Source of the DNA: Allobosea sp. WAO
GTDB lineage: Bacteria; Pseudomonadota; Alphaproteobacteria; Rhizobiales; Beijerinckiaceae
DNA: 64,000 nt
Direction: 5' to 3'
Assembly (NCBI RefSeq): GCF_001509835.1
Contig: NZ_JXTJ01000016.1
Span: 1 to 64,000, forward strand
Position numbers and translations under genes: made by a program. This document shows, piece after piece, positions 9,424 to 17,926 of this stretch. Every line of letters starts with the position of its first letter. Position 1 is the stretch's first letter. The notes under the pieces are model-generated. The model saw only the letters and a program-made list of their open reading frames with translations, had not been told where the DNA came from and made no database searches.

Positions 9424-10779
9424 ATGAGGCTGAAGCAGGAGCTGGCTGTCCCGGGCCCGCAATGCGCTTCACTGCTCGATCGCCGCAATGCGGTCGTGGC
9501 GCGTGGTGTCGCGAACGGTCCACCGGTCTTCGCATCGAGCGCCGCAGGAGCCGGGCTGACCGATATCGACGGCAATGAGTTTCTCGACTTTGCCGGCGGG
9601 ATCGGCACGCTGAATGTCGGGCATGCCCATCCGGAGGTGGTGCAAGCCGTGAAGGCACAGGCCGAGCAGTTTCTGCACACCTGCTTCAACATCGTGATGT
9701 ATCCCGGCTATATCGACCTGGCCGAGAAGCTCGCCGAGCTTGTCCCCGGGGCGTGGCAGAAGAAGGTCATGCTCCAGACCACCGGGGCCGAGGCGGTCGA
9801 GAACGCGATCAAGGTGGCGCGGAGCGCTACCGGACGGCAGGCCGTCATCGCCTTCGAGGGCGCCTTCCATGGCCGCACCTTCATGGCTTTGTCGCTGACG
9901 GCAAAGGCGCCGGCCTATAAGAGCGGCTTCGGACCGATGGCTTCGGAAGTCTATCGGGCGCCGTTCCCGACCCTGTATCGTTCCGGTCATGAGAACGACG
10001 AAGCCTGCAGCGAGGCGGCCTTCGCCGAGTTTACCCGCATGGTCGAGATGGAGATCTCGCCCGAGGCCGTTGCCGCCGTCATCATCGAGCCGCTTCAGGG
10101 CGAGGGCGGCTTCCATGTGGCGCCCGGATCCTTCCTGCGGAAGCTGCGCGCGTACTGCACGGCGCACGGCATCGTGCTGATCGCCGACGAAATCCAGTCC
10201 GGCTTCTGCCGCACCGGCGAGTGGTTCGCGACGCAGCATGCCGGCATCGAGGCCGACCTCTACACGCTCGCCAAGTCGATGGGTGGTGGGATGCCGATCG
10301 CGGCCCTGGTCGGGCGCGCCGAGCTGATGGATAGCCCCCGAGTCGGCGGCCTTGGCGGGACCTATGGAGGCAACCCGCTATCCTGCGCCGCGGCCCTGGC
10401 GACGATTAGGGTGATGGAACGCGAAGACTACCGCGAGAAAGCGCGGCGCCTCGGTGCCCTCGTCGAGGGGCGCTTTGCCGGCTGGGCGCAGCACTATCCG
10501 ATTGTTGGAGATGCCCGCGGCCTCGGCGCGATGCGCGCGGTCGAGATCGTGCGGGATCGCAAATCCCATGAACCGGCCGGCGACTTGGCGGCTCAGATCA
10601 TCGAGGAGTGCTATCGCAACGGTCTCATTCTGGTGAAGGCCGGGTTCCACGGCAATGTCATCCGCTTCCTGGGGCCCCTTTCGCTGGAGACAGCGGAGCT
10701 GGAGCGGGGGCTCGACATCCTCGGTGAGGCGATTGCCGCCACCGACCGCCGCGCCCGTCCGGTGGCCAAGATCGCCTGA
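9424..10779 (+). CDS. Class III PLP-dependent aminotransferase (4-aminobutyrate aminotransferase-like)
   Basis: A 451-residue fold-type I, class III aminotransferase. It transfers an amino group from an omega- or alpha-amino substrate to a keto acid, using PLP. Visible motifs are GAFHGRT (residues 147-152), EPLQGEGGF (222-230), the cofactor Asp in ADEIQSGF (Asp255) and the Schiff-base Lys in TLAKSMGGG (Lys284). The frame stays open upstream to 9262, but the ATG at 9424 has a strong GGAGGG at 9411-9416 and follows the promoter at 9358-9386, so it was chosen. It is the first gene of the GntR-controlled operon and ends 3 bases before the M29-like gene. GabT is the closest recognised type, but the context does not prove 4-aminobutyrate as substrate. 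Confidence 0.9.
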   Translation: MRLKQELAVPGPQCASLLDRRNAVVARGVANGPPVFASSAAGAGLTDIDGNEFLDFAGGIGTLNVGHAHPEVVQAVKAQAEQFLHTCFNIVMYPGYIDLAEKLAELVPGAWQKKVMLQTTGAEAVENAIKVARSATGRQAVIAFEGAFHGRTFMALSLTAKAPAYKSGFGPMASEVYRAPFPTLYRSGHENDEACSEAAFAEFTRMVEMEISPEAVAAVIIEPLQGEGGFHVAPGSFLRKLRAYCTAHGIVLIADEIQSGFCRTGEWFATQHAGIEADLYTLAKSMGGGMPIAALVGRAELMDSPRVGGLGGTYGGNPLSCAAALATIRVMEREDYREKARRLGALVEGRFAGWAQHYPIVGDARGLGAMRAVEIVRDRKSHEPAGDLAAQIIEECYRNGLILVKAGFHGNVIRFLGPLSLETAELERGLDILGEAIAATDRRARPVAKIA

Positions 10780-10782
10780 GCG

Positions 10783-11760
10783 ATGGACGCGCTTCGCAAG
10801 CTCGTGAACGCCCGCAAGGTCGTGAGGTTGCTCGGCAATGCCGGGCGGGAGAGCCAGGTTCTGGTCCTCTACGATCTCTATACCGCACATAATGTCGAGG
10901 TGCTGGCGATCGCCTTGTCCGAGGTCGGTGCCGAGGTGAATCTGATGCAGATCGAGGGCTCGGCGCGGCATGGCGGCCAGCTTTCGCAGATTGCTGCCGA
11001 AGCCATGAAGGCTTCGGATCTCGTGATCGGGCTGACGCGGGCCAACATCGCGCACACGCAGGCCCGCCAGGAGGCCACCGGCGCCGGCGTAGGCGTCATC
11101 GTCCTGCCGGAGTCACACCAGAGCGACTTCTTTCTGGCGGAGGGGTGGCAGGCGGATTTCGTCGCCCTGCGGCCGTGTATCGAACGCCTGGCTGGGGCCT
11201 TGACCGAAGCCGCGACCGCCCGCGTCACAAGCCCGCATGGGACCGATGTGACGATGAGCATCGCCGGAAGGTGTGGCCGCGCGCTGCATGGGTTCGCCAA
11301 TACAGTCGACATCTCGGCGGGCTACTGCCTGGAGGCCAGCCTGGCCCCGGTCGAGGGCACGGCAGAGGGCGTCATCGTCGTAAACGCCAGCATACCGGGC
11401 GTGGCGCTGATCCGCGAGCAGCCGGTGCGCATCCATGTCGAGAAAGGCATGGCCGTTGCGATCGAGGGCGGCGTCGAGGCGCGGCTGTTCCGGGACCTTT
11501 TGCAGAGCTTCGGCGACCCGCTCGTCTACAATCTCGGCGAGCTCGGCATTGGCATGAACCCGAGCTGCACTCTCGATGGCACCATGCTCTCGGACGAGAG
11601 CGTCTACGGCTCGGTCCAGCTCGCGCTCGGCACGAGCGCTTACATCGGTGGCACCGTGCGCGCGGCGGCCCACTACGACACCATCCTGACCGACGCCACG
11701 CTGGAGCTGGACGGCCACACCGTCCTGCGCGGCACCAATCTTTTGCTGGAGTGCGCCTGA
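10783..11760 (+). CDS. M29 aminopeptidase T / NicX-like metalloenzyme
   Basis: A 325-residue protein resembling the C-terminal metal-binding half of M29 (thermophilic) aminopeptidases and the related non-heme iron enzyme 2,5-dihydroxypyridine dioxygenase (NicX). The family features seen are the acidic ELGIGMNP segment (Glu253), a YGSVQLALG segment and a terminal HxD pair in AAHYDTIL (His297, Asp299). In the family the segment before ALG normally carries a metal-binding His (as in HIALG); here that position is Gln279. It could be a peptidase, ring-cleaving oxygenase or amidase-like hydrolase, and the Gln suggests an altered metal site. It lies between the aminotransferase and crotonase genes and overlaps the latter by one base. 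Confidence 0.7.
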   Translation: MDALRKLVNARKVVRLLGNAGRESQVLVLYDLYTAHNVEVLAIALSEVGAEVNLMQIEGSARHGGQLSQIAAEAMKASDLVIGLTRANIAHTQARQEATGAGVGVIVLPESHQSDFFLAEGWQADFVALRPCIERLAGALTEAATARVTSPHGTDVTMSIAGRCGRALHGFANTVDISAGYCLEASLAPVEGTAEGVIVVNASIPGVALIREQPVRIHVEKGMAVAIEGGVEARLFRDLLQSFGDPLVYNLGELGIGMNPSCTLDGTMLSDESVYGSVQLALGTSAYIGGTVRAAAHYDTILTDATLELDGHTVLRGTNLLLECA

Positions 11761-12533
11761 TGAGCATCGAGGTTTCGCGCAACGACAACGGCGTTGCCAC
11801 GGTGCTGATGAACCGTCCCGAGAAGCGCAATGCCTTCACCATGGAGATGTACCAGGCCTTTGGCGCCGCCTTTTCCGCCTTCGAGGCTGATGACACGGTG
11901 CGCTGTGTCGTGGTCCGGGGCGCCGGCGGGCATTTTTGTGCCGGCAGCGACATTGGCGGCTTCGGCGACGACCGCGATGGCCGCCAGCAGGCCCGCGACT
12001 ACGCAGATTTCACGCTGGAGATGACCGACCGGCTCAAAGACCTGCGGCATCCGACCGTGGCTTGCGTCGAGGGTGCCTGCGTCGGAGGCGGGCTGGAAAT
12101 CGCCGCGATGTGCGACGTCCGGATCGCGGGGCGCTCGGCCCGTTTCGGCGTGCCGATCAACCGGATCGGCATCACCCTGGATTACCGCGAGCTCGAAGAT
12201 ATCGTCGCCGTCATCGGCCATGCCACGGCGCTCGAAATCCTGCTGGAAGGCCGTGTCTTCGGGGCCGAGGAGGCGCTGTCGAAAGGCCTCGTCAGTCGCC
12301 TCGTCGATGATGAGGCCGTGGCAGTCGAGGCCTACGAGACCGCCGCGCGGATCGCCGAAGCGGCCCCTTTGACCAATCGCTGGCACAAGAAATTCGTCCA
12401 GCGCTTGCGGCGAGGTGGCCCGCTGACGTCGGAAGATTACGACGAGGCCTATGCCTGCTTCGACACCGAGGATTACCGGCTGGGGCGTGCGGCCTTCAGC
12501 CAGAAGGCCAAGCCGGCCTTTGTCGGTCGTTGA
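11760..12533 (+). CDS. Enoyl-CoA hydratase/isomerase family protein (crotonase)
   Basis: A 257-residue crotonase. The ATG at 11760 shares its A with the preceding TGA, so translation is probably coupled; the frame is open further upstream, but only inside the previous gene. Oxyanion-hole segments are HFCAGSD (residues 58-64) and GACVGGG (105-111). The first catalytic Glu of enoyl-CoA hydratases is present (Glu113 in GGGLEIAAM), but the position of the second (the E of FGxPEixlG in hydratases) reads FGVPINRIG, without Glu. Water addition is therefore doubtful; isomerase, hydrolase or retro-type chemistry on a CoA thioester is possible. It probably acts on the thioester formed by the CoA-transferase encoded next. 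Confidence 0.87.
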   Translation: MSIEVSRNDNGVATVLMNRPEKRNAFTMEMYQAFGAAFSAFEADDTVRCVVVRGAGGHFCAGSDIGGFGDDRDGRQQARDYADFTLEMTDRLKDLRHPTVACVEGACVGGGLEIAAMCDVRIAGRSARFGVPINRIGITLDYRELEDIVAVIGHATALEILLEGRVFGAEEALSKGLVSRLVDDEAVAVEAYETAARIAEAAPLTNRWHKKFVQRLRRGGPLTSEDYDEAYACFDTEDYRLGRAAFSQKAKPAFVGR

Positions 12534-12557
12534 GACAAGATGACAGGTGAAACTCCG

Positions 12558-13757
12558 ATGAGCAGTCGTCCGTCGCCGATCGCCGGCATGAAGGTCCTCG
12601 ATCTCTCCCAGATCATGGCGGGGCCTTATTGCACGATGGTCCTGGCCGATCTCGGCGCCGAGGTGATCAAGGTCGAGAAGCCGGTCACCGGCGACGATTC
12701 ACGCGAGATGGGTCCTTATGTGAATGGCGAGTCGACTTGCTTCGCCCACATCAACCGCAACAAGCAGGGTATCTCCCTAAACCTGAAGGATTCCCGGACA
12801 CGCGAAATCCTCTACGACCTCGTCCGCTGGGCTGATGTCGTGGTCGAGAACTACCGGGTTGGTGTGACAAAATCCCTCGGCGTCGACTATGAGACGCTGA
12901 GCAGGATCAACCCACGCCTGATCTATTGCTCAGTGTCCGGTTACGGGCAGACCGGACCGTATTCGCGCAAGGGCGGCTTCGACCTGGTCGCGCAGGGCCT
13001 TTCCGGCATCATGAGCATGACGGGCGAGCCAGATGGCCGCCCGCTCAAATCCGGCATCGCGATCTATGATGTCGGCGCCGGTCTTACCGCCGCCTATTCG
13101 ATCCTCGCCGCCCATGTGCATCAGCTAAAGACCGGCGAGGGCCAGCACATAGATATCTCGTTGGCTGAGTGCGGCCTGCCCTGGTTCGTCTGGGAGGCTG
13201 CCGCCTATTTCGCCGAGGGCACCGTGGCGAAGCCAACGGGTAGCCGCCACCGGGTTTCGGCACCCTACCAGGCGCTGCGCACAGGCGACGGCTACATCGT
13301 CATCGGCGCGGCCAACCAGCGCACCTGGGAAAAGCTCTGTCGCGATGTGATCGCTCGCCCCGAGCTGATCGCCGATCCCCGCTTCGTGACCAATATGGAT
13401 CGGCTCGAGAACATCGAAGCGCTGGAACCGATGCTCGAAGAGGCCTTCGCCTCGGCCGATGCGGCGACCTGGATCGCCCGCTGCGAGGAAGCCAGCGTGC
13501 CCTGCGGCCCGATCAATGATTTCGGGCAGGCGATGAACGACCCGCATTACCTGGCCCGCGGCATGATCGAGGAGATCGAGCATCCGGCGCTCGGCACAAT
13601 GCGGACGATTGGCATCCCGACGAAGTTCTCGAAGACGCCCGGCGCGATCAGGAAGCCTGCGCCTCTGCTGGGCGAGGATACCGACAACATCCTACGCCGG
13701 TTCGGGGTTTCGGACGAGGAGCTTGCCGGCCTGCGCGGGCGCGGCGCCATCCAGTGA
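12558..13757 (+). CDS. Class III CoA-transferase (CaiB/BaiF family)
   Basis: A 399-residue family III CoA-transferase, which moves CoA between carboxylates through an aspartyl-CoA thioester. It begins with the typical KVLDLSQIMAGPYC segment and DLGAEVIKVEKP, and carries the catalytic Asp in AIYDVGAG (Asp171). The alternative ATG at 12540 adds six residues but has only a weak Shine-Dalgarno; the ATG at 12558 has AGGTGA about 8 bases upstream. It probably activates the acid formed by the aminotransferase so that the crotonase can act. Formyl-CoA, carnitine-CoA and succinyl-CoA:glutarate transferases belong to the same family, so the substrate is open. Confidence 0.9.
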   Translation: MSSRPSPIAGMKVLDLSQIMAGPYCTMVLADLGAEVIKVEKPVTGDDSREMGPYVNGESTCFAHINRNKQGISLNLKDSRTREILYDLVRWADVVVENYRVGVTKSLGVDYETLSRINPRLIYCSVSGYGQTGPYSRKGGFDLVAQGLSGIMSMTGEPDGRPLKSGIAIYDVGAGLTAAYSILAAHVHQLKTGEGQHIDISLAECGLPWFVWEAAAYFAEGTVAKPTGSRHRVSAPYQALRTGDGYIVIGAANQRTWEKLCRDVIARPELIADPRFVTNMDRLENIEALEPMLEEAFASADAATWIARCEEASVPCGPINDFGQAMNDPHYLARGMIEEIEHPALGTMRTIGIPTKFSKTPGAIRKPAPLLGEDTDNILRRFGVSDEELAGLRGRGAIQ

Positions 13758-13906
13758 GGCAGCCTCGCGCGACATTCCCGGGATGGCCGCGTGAGAGGCG
13801 CGGCGCATCGGCTTGGCACAGCCCGGCAATTCCGGCGGGCGGCAACCGAACGCTTGTTAAGTTCAAGGCGAGAACAAAAACATCGCCAAGCATAGGGGAG
13901 GCTGAC

Positions 13907-14014
13907 GTGACCGCCATCAAGCCGCATTTCAGCGCCGTGCGCGGGCTGTGTGACGGATTCGGCGAGGCGACCGGCCTGGTTTTCGGGTTCGCCCCGACGC
14001 GCCGGTCAGCCTAA
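13907..14014 (+). CDS. Possible 35-residue leader or small protein before the ABC importer
   Basis: A GTG at 13907 is preceded by AGGGGAGG (13894-13901) with 5-base spacing, one of the strongest Shine-Dalgarno sites in the region. The frame gives 35 residues (MTAIKPHFSA...PTRRSA) and stops at 14012-14014, 16 bases before the permease ATG. No domain or signal peptide is recognised. It may be a translated small protein, a leader peptide coupling expression of the importer to the upstream genes, or a decayed remnant. The rest of the 273-base gap shows nothing else. Confidence 0.35.
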   Translation: MTAIKPHFSAVRGLCDGFGEATGLVFGFAPTRRSA

Positions 14015-14030
14015 GCGCGGGACGCCGGTC

Positions 14031-14741
14031 ATGTCGATATTTTCGCTAATGAGTCTGGGGCCCGATGGCTGGGGTCTGGCCATGTTGGCCGCCGCCGGGG
14101 TGACGCTGTCGGTTGCGGCTTGCGGGTTCGTCATCGGCTCGGTGATCGGTGCTTTCGTTGCGTGGGTGAAGCTCTCGGGCGGGGCGCTCGCCCGGGCCGC
14201 GGCGGACGCCTACACCACCGTGCTCCGCGGCATTCCCGACCTTCTGATCATTTACCTGTTCTATTTCGGCGGCAGCGCGCTTCTGAGCAGCATCGCGGCG
14301 CTCTTCGGTCCGGGCGGCTTCGTCGGGGTGTCAGGTTTTGCCGCAGGCGCCGCCGCGATCGGCATTATCTCGGGCGCCTACCAGTCGGAGGTTTTCCGGG
14401 GTGCCTATACCGCGCTGAGCCGGGGCGAGATCGAGGCTGCCAAGTCCGTCGGCATGCACCGCGCCCTGCTGTTCCGCCGGATCATCGCGCCGCAGGTCTT
14501 GCGCTACGCGATTCCCGGACTGGGCAATGTCTGGCAGCTGGCGCTGAAGGAATCGGCTCTGGTCTCGGTTACAGGGCTCGTCGAATTGCTGCGTCAGTCG
14601 GCGATCGGCGCAGGGTCCACCCGCGAGCCGTTCAGCTTTTATCTTGCGGCAGCGGTGCTCTATCTGGCCATCACCACGGTTTCGTCCTGGGGCTTCCGGC
14701 GCGCCGAGAGCTACTCGATGCGCGGCGTTCGGAGAACCTGA
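14031..14741 (+). CDS. Polar amino-acid ABC importer permease (HisQ-type)
   Basis: A 236-residue inner-membrane permease of the HisM/HisQ family with about five hydrophobic segments. An EAA-type coupling loop for the ATPase is visible around residues 134-165 (SRGEIEAAKSVGMHR...). It has TVLRGIPDLLIIY near residue 65, the usual RGxP motif. It forms the transmembrane channel with the permease encoded at 14795. The ribosome binding site before the ATG at 14031 is weak (CGGGA), which fits translational coupling to the small ORF just upstream. It is the first gene of the transporter block permease-permease-ATPase-binding protein. Confidence 0.9.
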   Translation: MSIFSLMSLGPDGWGLAMLAAAGVTLSVAACGFVIGSVIGAFVAWVKLSGGALARAAADAYTTVLRGIPDLLIIYLFYFGGSALLSSIAALFGPGGFVGVSGFAAGAAAIGIISGAYQSEVFRGAYTALSRGEIEAAKSVGMHRALLFRRIIAPQVLRYAIPGLGNVWQLALKESALVSVTGLVELLRQSAIGAGSTREPFSFYLAAAVLYLAITTVSSWGFRRAESYSMRGVRRT

Positions 14742-14794
14742 ATGCAGCGTCCCAGCATACCGACCGAATGCGCTCCCCCTGAAAGGTTCCGGCC

Positions 14795-15538
14795 ATGATC
14801 GATGCCGCCTTCATGGGAGAGACCTTTCTGAAGCTGTTGGAGGGGCTGCCTCTCACGCTCAAGCTCACCTTCTCGTCGGTCTCGCTCGGCCTGCTCGTGG
14901 CGATGCTGCTGGCGGCGATGCGGTTGTCCGGGGTCTGGCTCCTCGACGGGTTCGCGCGCGGCTACGTCTTCGTGTTCCGGGGGACTCCGCTCCTGGTCCA
15001 GATCTTCCTGATCTACTACGGCCTCGGGCAATTCCGGCCCGAGCTCCAAGCGATGAACCTGTGGGGTTTCTTCCGCGAGCCCTACTGGTGCGCGCTGCTC
15101 GCCCTGACGCTGAATACGGCCGCCTATGTCAGCGAGATTCTGCGCGGCGGCCTGCAGTCGGTGCCGCTCGGCCAGATCGAGGCAGCGCGCGCCTGCGGCA
15201 TGTCGCAGTTTCTCCTCTACCGGCGGATCATTGCGCCAATCGCCTTCCGGCAGGCCCTGCCGGGCTACGGCAACGAGATCATCCTGATGGTGAAGGCGAC
15301 CTCACTCGCCTCGATCATCACGATGATGGAGGTGACCGGCATTGCCCATAAGCTGATTTCGCAGACCTTCCGGGCGATCGAAATCTTCATCTGCGCCGGA
15401 GCGATCTACCTCATCCTGAATTTCCTCGTGACGCGAGCCATCCAGGCCCTGGAGCACCGGCTTTCGCCGCATCTGCGCCAGGCACCGGTGCCTGCGCAGC
15501 GCCTCGAGCCGGCTATGAGCAGCGGAGATGACCGGTGA
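14795..15538 (+). CDS. Polar amino-acid ABC importer permease (HisM-type)
   Basis: A 247-residue second permease of the importer. It shows the family RGTP motif (VFRGTPLLVQIFLIYYG, residues about 60-76), an EAA loop (GQIEAARACGMSQ, about residues 127-139) and several membrane spans. Its stop overlaps the GTG start of the ATPase gene by four bases, indicating coupled translation. It would pair with the HisQ-type permease to make the heterodimeric channel for the solute delivered by the binding protein encoded at 16323. Confidence 0.91.
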   Translation: MIDAAFMGETFLKLLEGLPLTLKLTFSSVSLGLLVAMLLAAMRLSGVWLLDGFARGYVFVFRGTPLLVQIFLIYYGLGQFRPELQAMNLWGFFREPYWCALLALTLNTAAYVSEILRGGLQSVPLGQIEAARACGMSQFLLYRRIIAPIAFRQALPGYGNEIILMVKATSLASIITMMEVTGIAHKLISQTFRAIEIFICAGAIYLILNFLVTRAIQALEHRLSPHLRQAPVPAQRLEPAMSSGDDR

Positions 15539-16311
15539 CCCTATTATCGACGCCTGCAGTGTCCATCCGCGATCTGCGCAAGAGCTTCGGCGCGCTCGAG
15601 GTCCTGCGCGGCATTTCTCTTAGCGCAGCCGAAGGCCAGGTTATCTCTATCCTGGGCTCGTCGGGATCCGGCAAGTCGACGATGCTTCGCTGCATCAACA
15701 TGCTGGAAACGCCCGACGCCGGCGAGATCGCCATTGGCGGCGAAGTCATCGCGCTGCGCAAAGGACGCCGCGGGCGCACCGAACCAGCCGATCGCGCCCA
15801 GGTCGACCGGATTCGCTCGCGCGTCGCCATGGTCTTTCAGAGCTTCAATCTCTGGTCGCATATGACGGTGCTCGAGAACGTCATCGAAGCGCCGATCCAT
15901 GTGCAGAAGCGTCCGAGGGCCGAGTGTATCGAAGAGGCCGAGGCGCTGCTCGCCAAGGTAGGTATCGTCGACAAGCGCAACCATTATCCGGCGCATCTCT
16001 CCGGTGGCCAGCAGCAGCGCGCCGCGATCGCCCGGGCCCTGGCGATGAAGCCAAAGCTGATGCTGTTCGACGAGCCAACCTCGGCGCTCGATCCGGAACT
16101 CGTCGGCGAGGTCCTACGCGTCATGCGGTCGCTGGCCGAAGAGGGCCGCACCATGCTCGTGGTCACGCACGAGATGGGGTTCGCTCGGGACGTCTCGTCC
16201 CGCGTGGTCTTCCTCCACAAAGGGATGGTGGAGGAGGACGGCCCGCCCGGCGAGGTGTTCATAGCGCCGACATCGCCGCGGTTTCGACAATTCATCTCTG
16301 AACATCATTAG
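15535..16311 (+). CDS. Polar amino-acid ABC importer ATPase (HisP/GlnQ-type)
   Basis: A 258-residue ABC ATPase that powers uptake. It has Walker A GSSGSGKST (residues 41-49), signature LSGGQQQR (155-162), Walker B LMLFDEPTSALDPE (175-188) and an H-loop VTHEMGFA. The insert between Walker A and the Q-loop (RKGRRGRTEPADRAQ) matches the longer HisP/OccP subgroup used for basic or opine-like amino acids rather than the short GlnQ type. The start is GTG at 15535, overlapping the permease stop. It ends 11 bases before the binding-protein gene. Confidence 0.93.
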   Translation: MTLLSTPAVSIRDLRKSFGALEVLRGISLSAAEGQVISILGSSGSGKSTMLRCINMLETPDAGEIAIGGEVIALRKGRRGRTEPADRAQVDRIRSRVAMVFQSFNLWSHMTVLENVIEAPIHVQKRPRAECIEEAEALLAKVGIVDKRNHYPAHLSGGQQQRAAIARALAMKPKLMLFDEPTSALDPELVGEVLRVMRSLAEEGRTMLVVTHEMGFARDVSSRVVFLHKGMVEEDGPPGEVFIAPTSPRFRQFISEHH

Positions 16312-16322
16312 GAGGGGACCTC

Positions 16323-17177
16323 ATGAGCAATTCGATAATGCGCCGCTGGTGGCTGGCGTTAGGTGCCTGCGCACTTCTGGCTCCGGCTGCTTCGGCACAA
16401 CAGAGCAAAGAGATCACCATCGCCACCGAAGGCGCCTTCGCTCCCTGGAACCATACCGAGCCCAACGGGCAACTCGGCGGCTTCGACGTCGAGCTGGCGA
16501 ACGAGCTCTGCCGCCGGATGAAGGCCAAGTGCAAGATCGTCGGACAGGACTGGGCCGGCATCATTCCGGCTCTGCAGGCCGGTAAGCACGACGCCGTGAT
16601 GACGGGAATGAACATCACCGACAAACGGCTCGCGGTGATTGGCTTCTCGAGGCCCTACGCCACCAGCCGCCATGTGTTCGCGACCATGGGCGATCGCGAG
16701 ATGCTCAAGCTTCCGAAGGCCGGGGAGCTTATCGACATCACCGCATTGAACGACGAGGACAAAGGCACCATCGAGCAAATGCGGAAGCTGATCAAAGGTA
16801 AGACGATCGGCGTCCAGACCTCGACCAACGCTCTGGCTTTCCTTGAAAATTATTTCAAGGGCGACATCGAGATCCGCGAGTACAAGACCGCCGAGCAACA
16901 CGATCTCGACCTTTCGGCCGGGCGTATCGACGCGGTGTTCGTCGACTATGCCTCGGCAACGTCATCACTCGAGAAGAAGGAGCTGAAGGGGATGACCGTG
17001 ACCGGGCCGTCATTCCGCGGTGGGCTTCTCGGTCGCGGGGTCGCGATCGGGTTGCGCAAGAGCGACACTGAGCTGAAACAAAGCTTCGATCAGGCAATCG
17101 AACAGGTGTTGGCGGACGGCACGGTCAAGGCCCTTAGCCTGAAGTGGTTCAAGTCCGACATGTCGCCGCCGAAATAG
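16323..17177 (+). CDS. Periplasmic solute-binding protein, family 3 (amino-acid/opine type)
   Basis: A 284-residue periplasmic receptor with a Sec signal peptide (MSNSIMRRWW then a hydrophobic core, cleavage near ASA-QQ at residue 25) and an AGGAGG Shine-Dalgarno at 16311-16316. The mature protein has the SBP_bac_3 fold. Arg102 in NITDKR matches the Arg that binds the alpha-carboxylate in lysine/arginine/ornithine-binding proteins, and Asp208 in VFVDYASA matches the amine-binding Asp. The ligand is therefore probably an alpha-amino acid or amino-acid conjugate; this is inferred. It is the last gene of the operon and is followed by a hairpin at 17201-17233. Confidence 0.92.
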   Translation: MSNSIMRRWWLALGACALLAPAASAQQSKEITIATEGAFAPWNHTEPNGQLGGFDVELANELCRRMKAKCKIVGQDWAGIIPALQAGKHDAVMTGMNITDKRLAVIGFSRPYATSRHVFATMGDREMLKLPKAGELIDITALNDEDKGTIEQMRKLIKGKTIGVQTSTNALAFLENYFKGDIEIREYKTAEQHDLDLSAGRIDAVFVDYASATSSLEKKELKGMTVTGPSFRGGLLGRGVAIGLRKSDTELKQSFDQAIEQVLADGTVKALSLKWFKSDMSPPK

Positions 17178-17200
17178 AGCAGCGAACCGGCGTGCCGGAT

Positions 17201-17233
17201 CGGTCAGGCGCGGCTGTGATCCGCGCCTGACCG
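17201..17233 (+). terminator. Candidate hairpin terminator after the amino-acid importer operon
   Basis: A perfect 13-bp stem (CGGTCAGGCGCGG / CCGCGCCTGACCG) with a 7-base loop lies 24 bases after the binding-protein stop. It lacks a T-run, so it may be a processing or 3'-end-protecting hairpin rather than a classic intrinsic terminator. Confidence 0.5.
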
Positions 17234-17926
17234 GCCGGAAGCAGGAAACCCCAACGCTTGAGGCGAGTGCTGACGTTGCCGTCCAGGATGCAAGGGTACT
17301 GCGTTGCCAGCCCGATCAAGCGCGGCGCCACGCGGCCGCTCGGGCGGCGATAGCAAACCATCGGCATGCTGGGATGCTGCTGACAGGACCAGCAGCTGGG
17401 TCTCGTGGAGGCGGGGCATGGCGAGGTCTCGTTGCAACGGCACCTGCCGTCACTACCGCGAGCCCCACAATGCTGGATCGTCGGTGACGGCGGGTTCGCC
17501 CGAGCCCGTCATCACCACACATGCTCGCTTCGGCAGCCAAATCGAGCGCAATGTCGGGTGGCCAATCCGGCTGGCTATCCTCGCTGTCGAGTAGGTCCCA
17601 GCGGCTCTTGAACGGGTTCAAACTCCTGAACTGTATGCGCCATCGGATGCCGCAAGGGCTGCGATAATAGATGCGGTCGAGATCGACCCCAGGGATGACG
17701 TCGTAGCTCGACCCTTCCGGATGCAGATCGACGGCGATGTGGAAGATGTGCGCTGCGAACTTGGCCTGGGCGAGCGAAGTGCCGCTCTCGCGCCTTGGGC
17801 CCATAACGAGACAAGGCCTGCGCAGAGCACGGGCCTTGTCGTCAACGATCGGGTTTTAGGCTTCGGCGTTGGCCTGCAGCGGAAGCTCAGTGAGCCGCGA
17901 TGTCGCGCGGAGCGACGCCCAGTGCG
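17234..17926. other. Non-coding or decayed region between the two catabolic loci
   Basis: About 690 bases hold no confident gene. One minus-strand frame (17804 to 17316, 162 codons) has a plausible-looking first half (DVIPGVDLDRIYYRSPCG, then DSEDSQPDWPPDIALDL) and a second half that becomes Arg/Ala-rich low-complexity sequence, as in a frameshifted or decayed gene. It has no recognised family or clear ribosome binding site. It marks the boundary between the GntR and LysR loci. Confidence 0.35.

Noticed and set aside
11145..11759. Upstream extension of the crotonase frame
   Set aside because: Lies wholly inside the M29-like gene in another frame; the ATG at 11760 fits the crotonase start.
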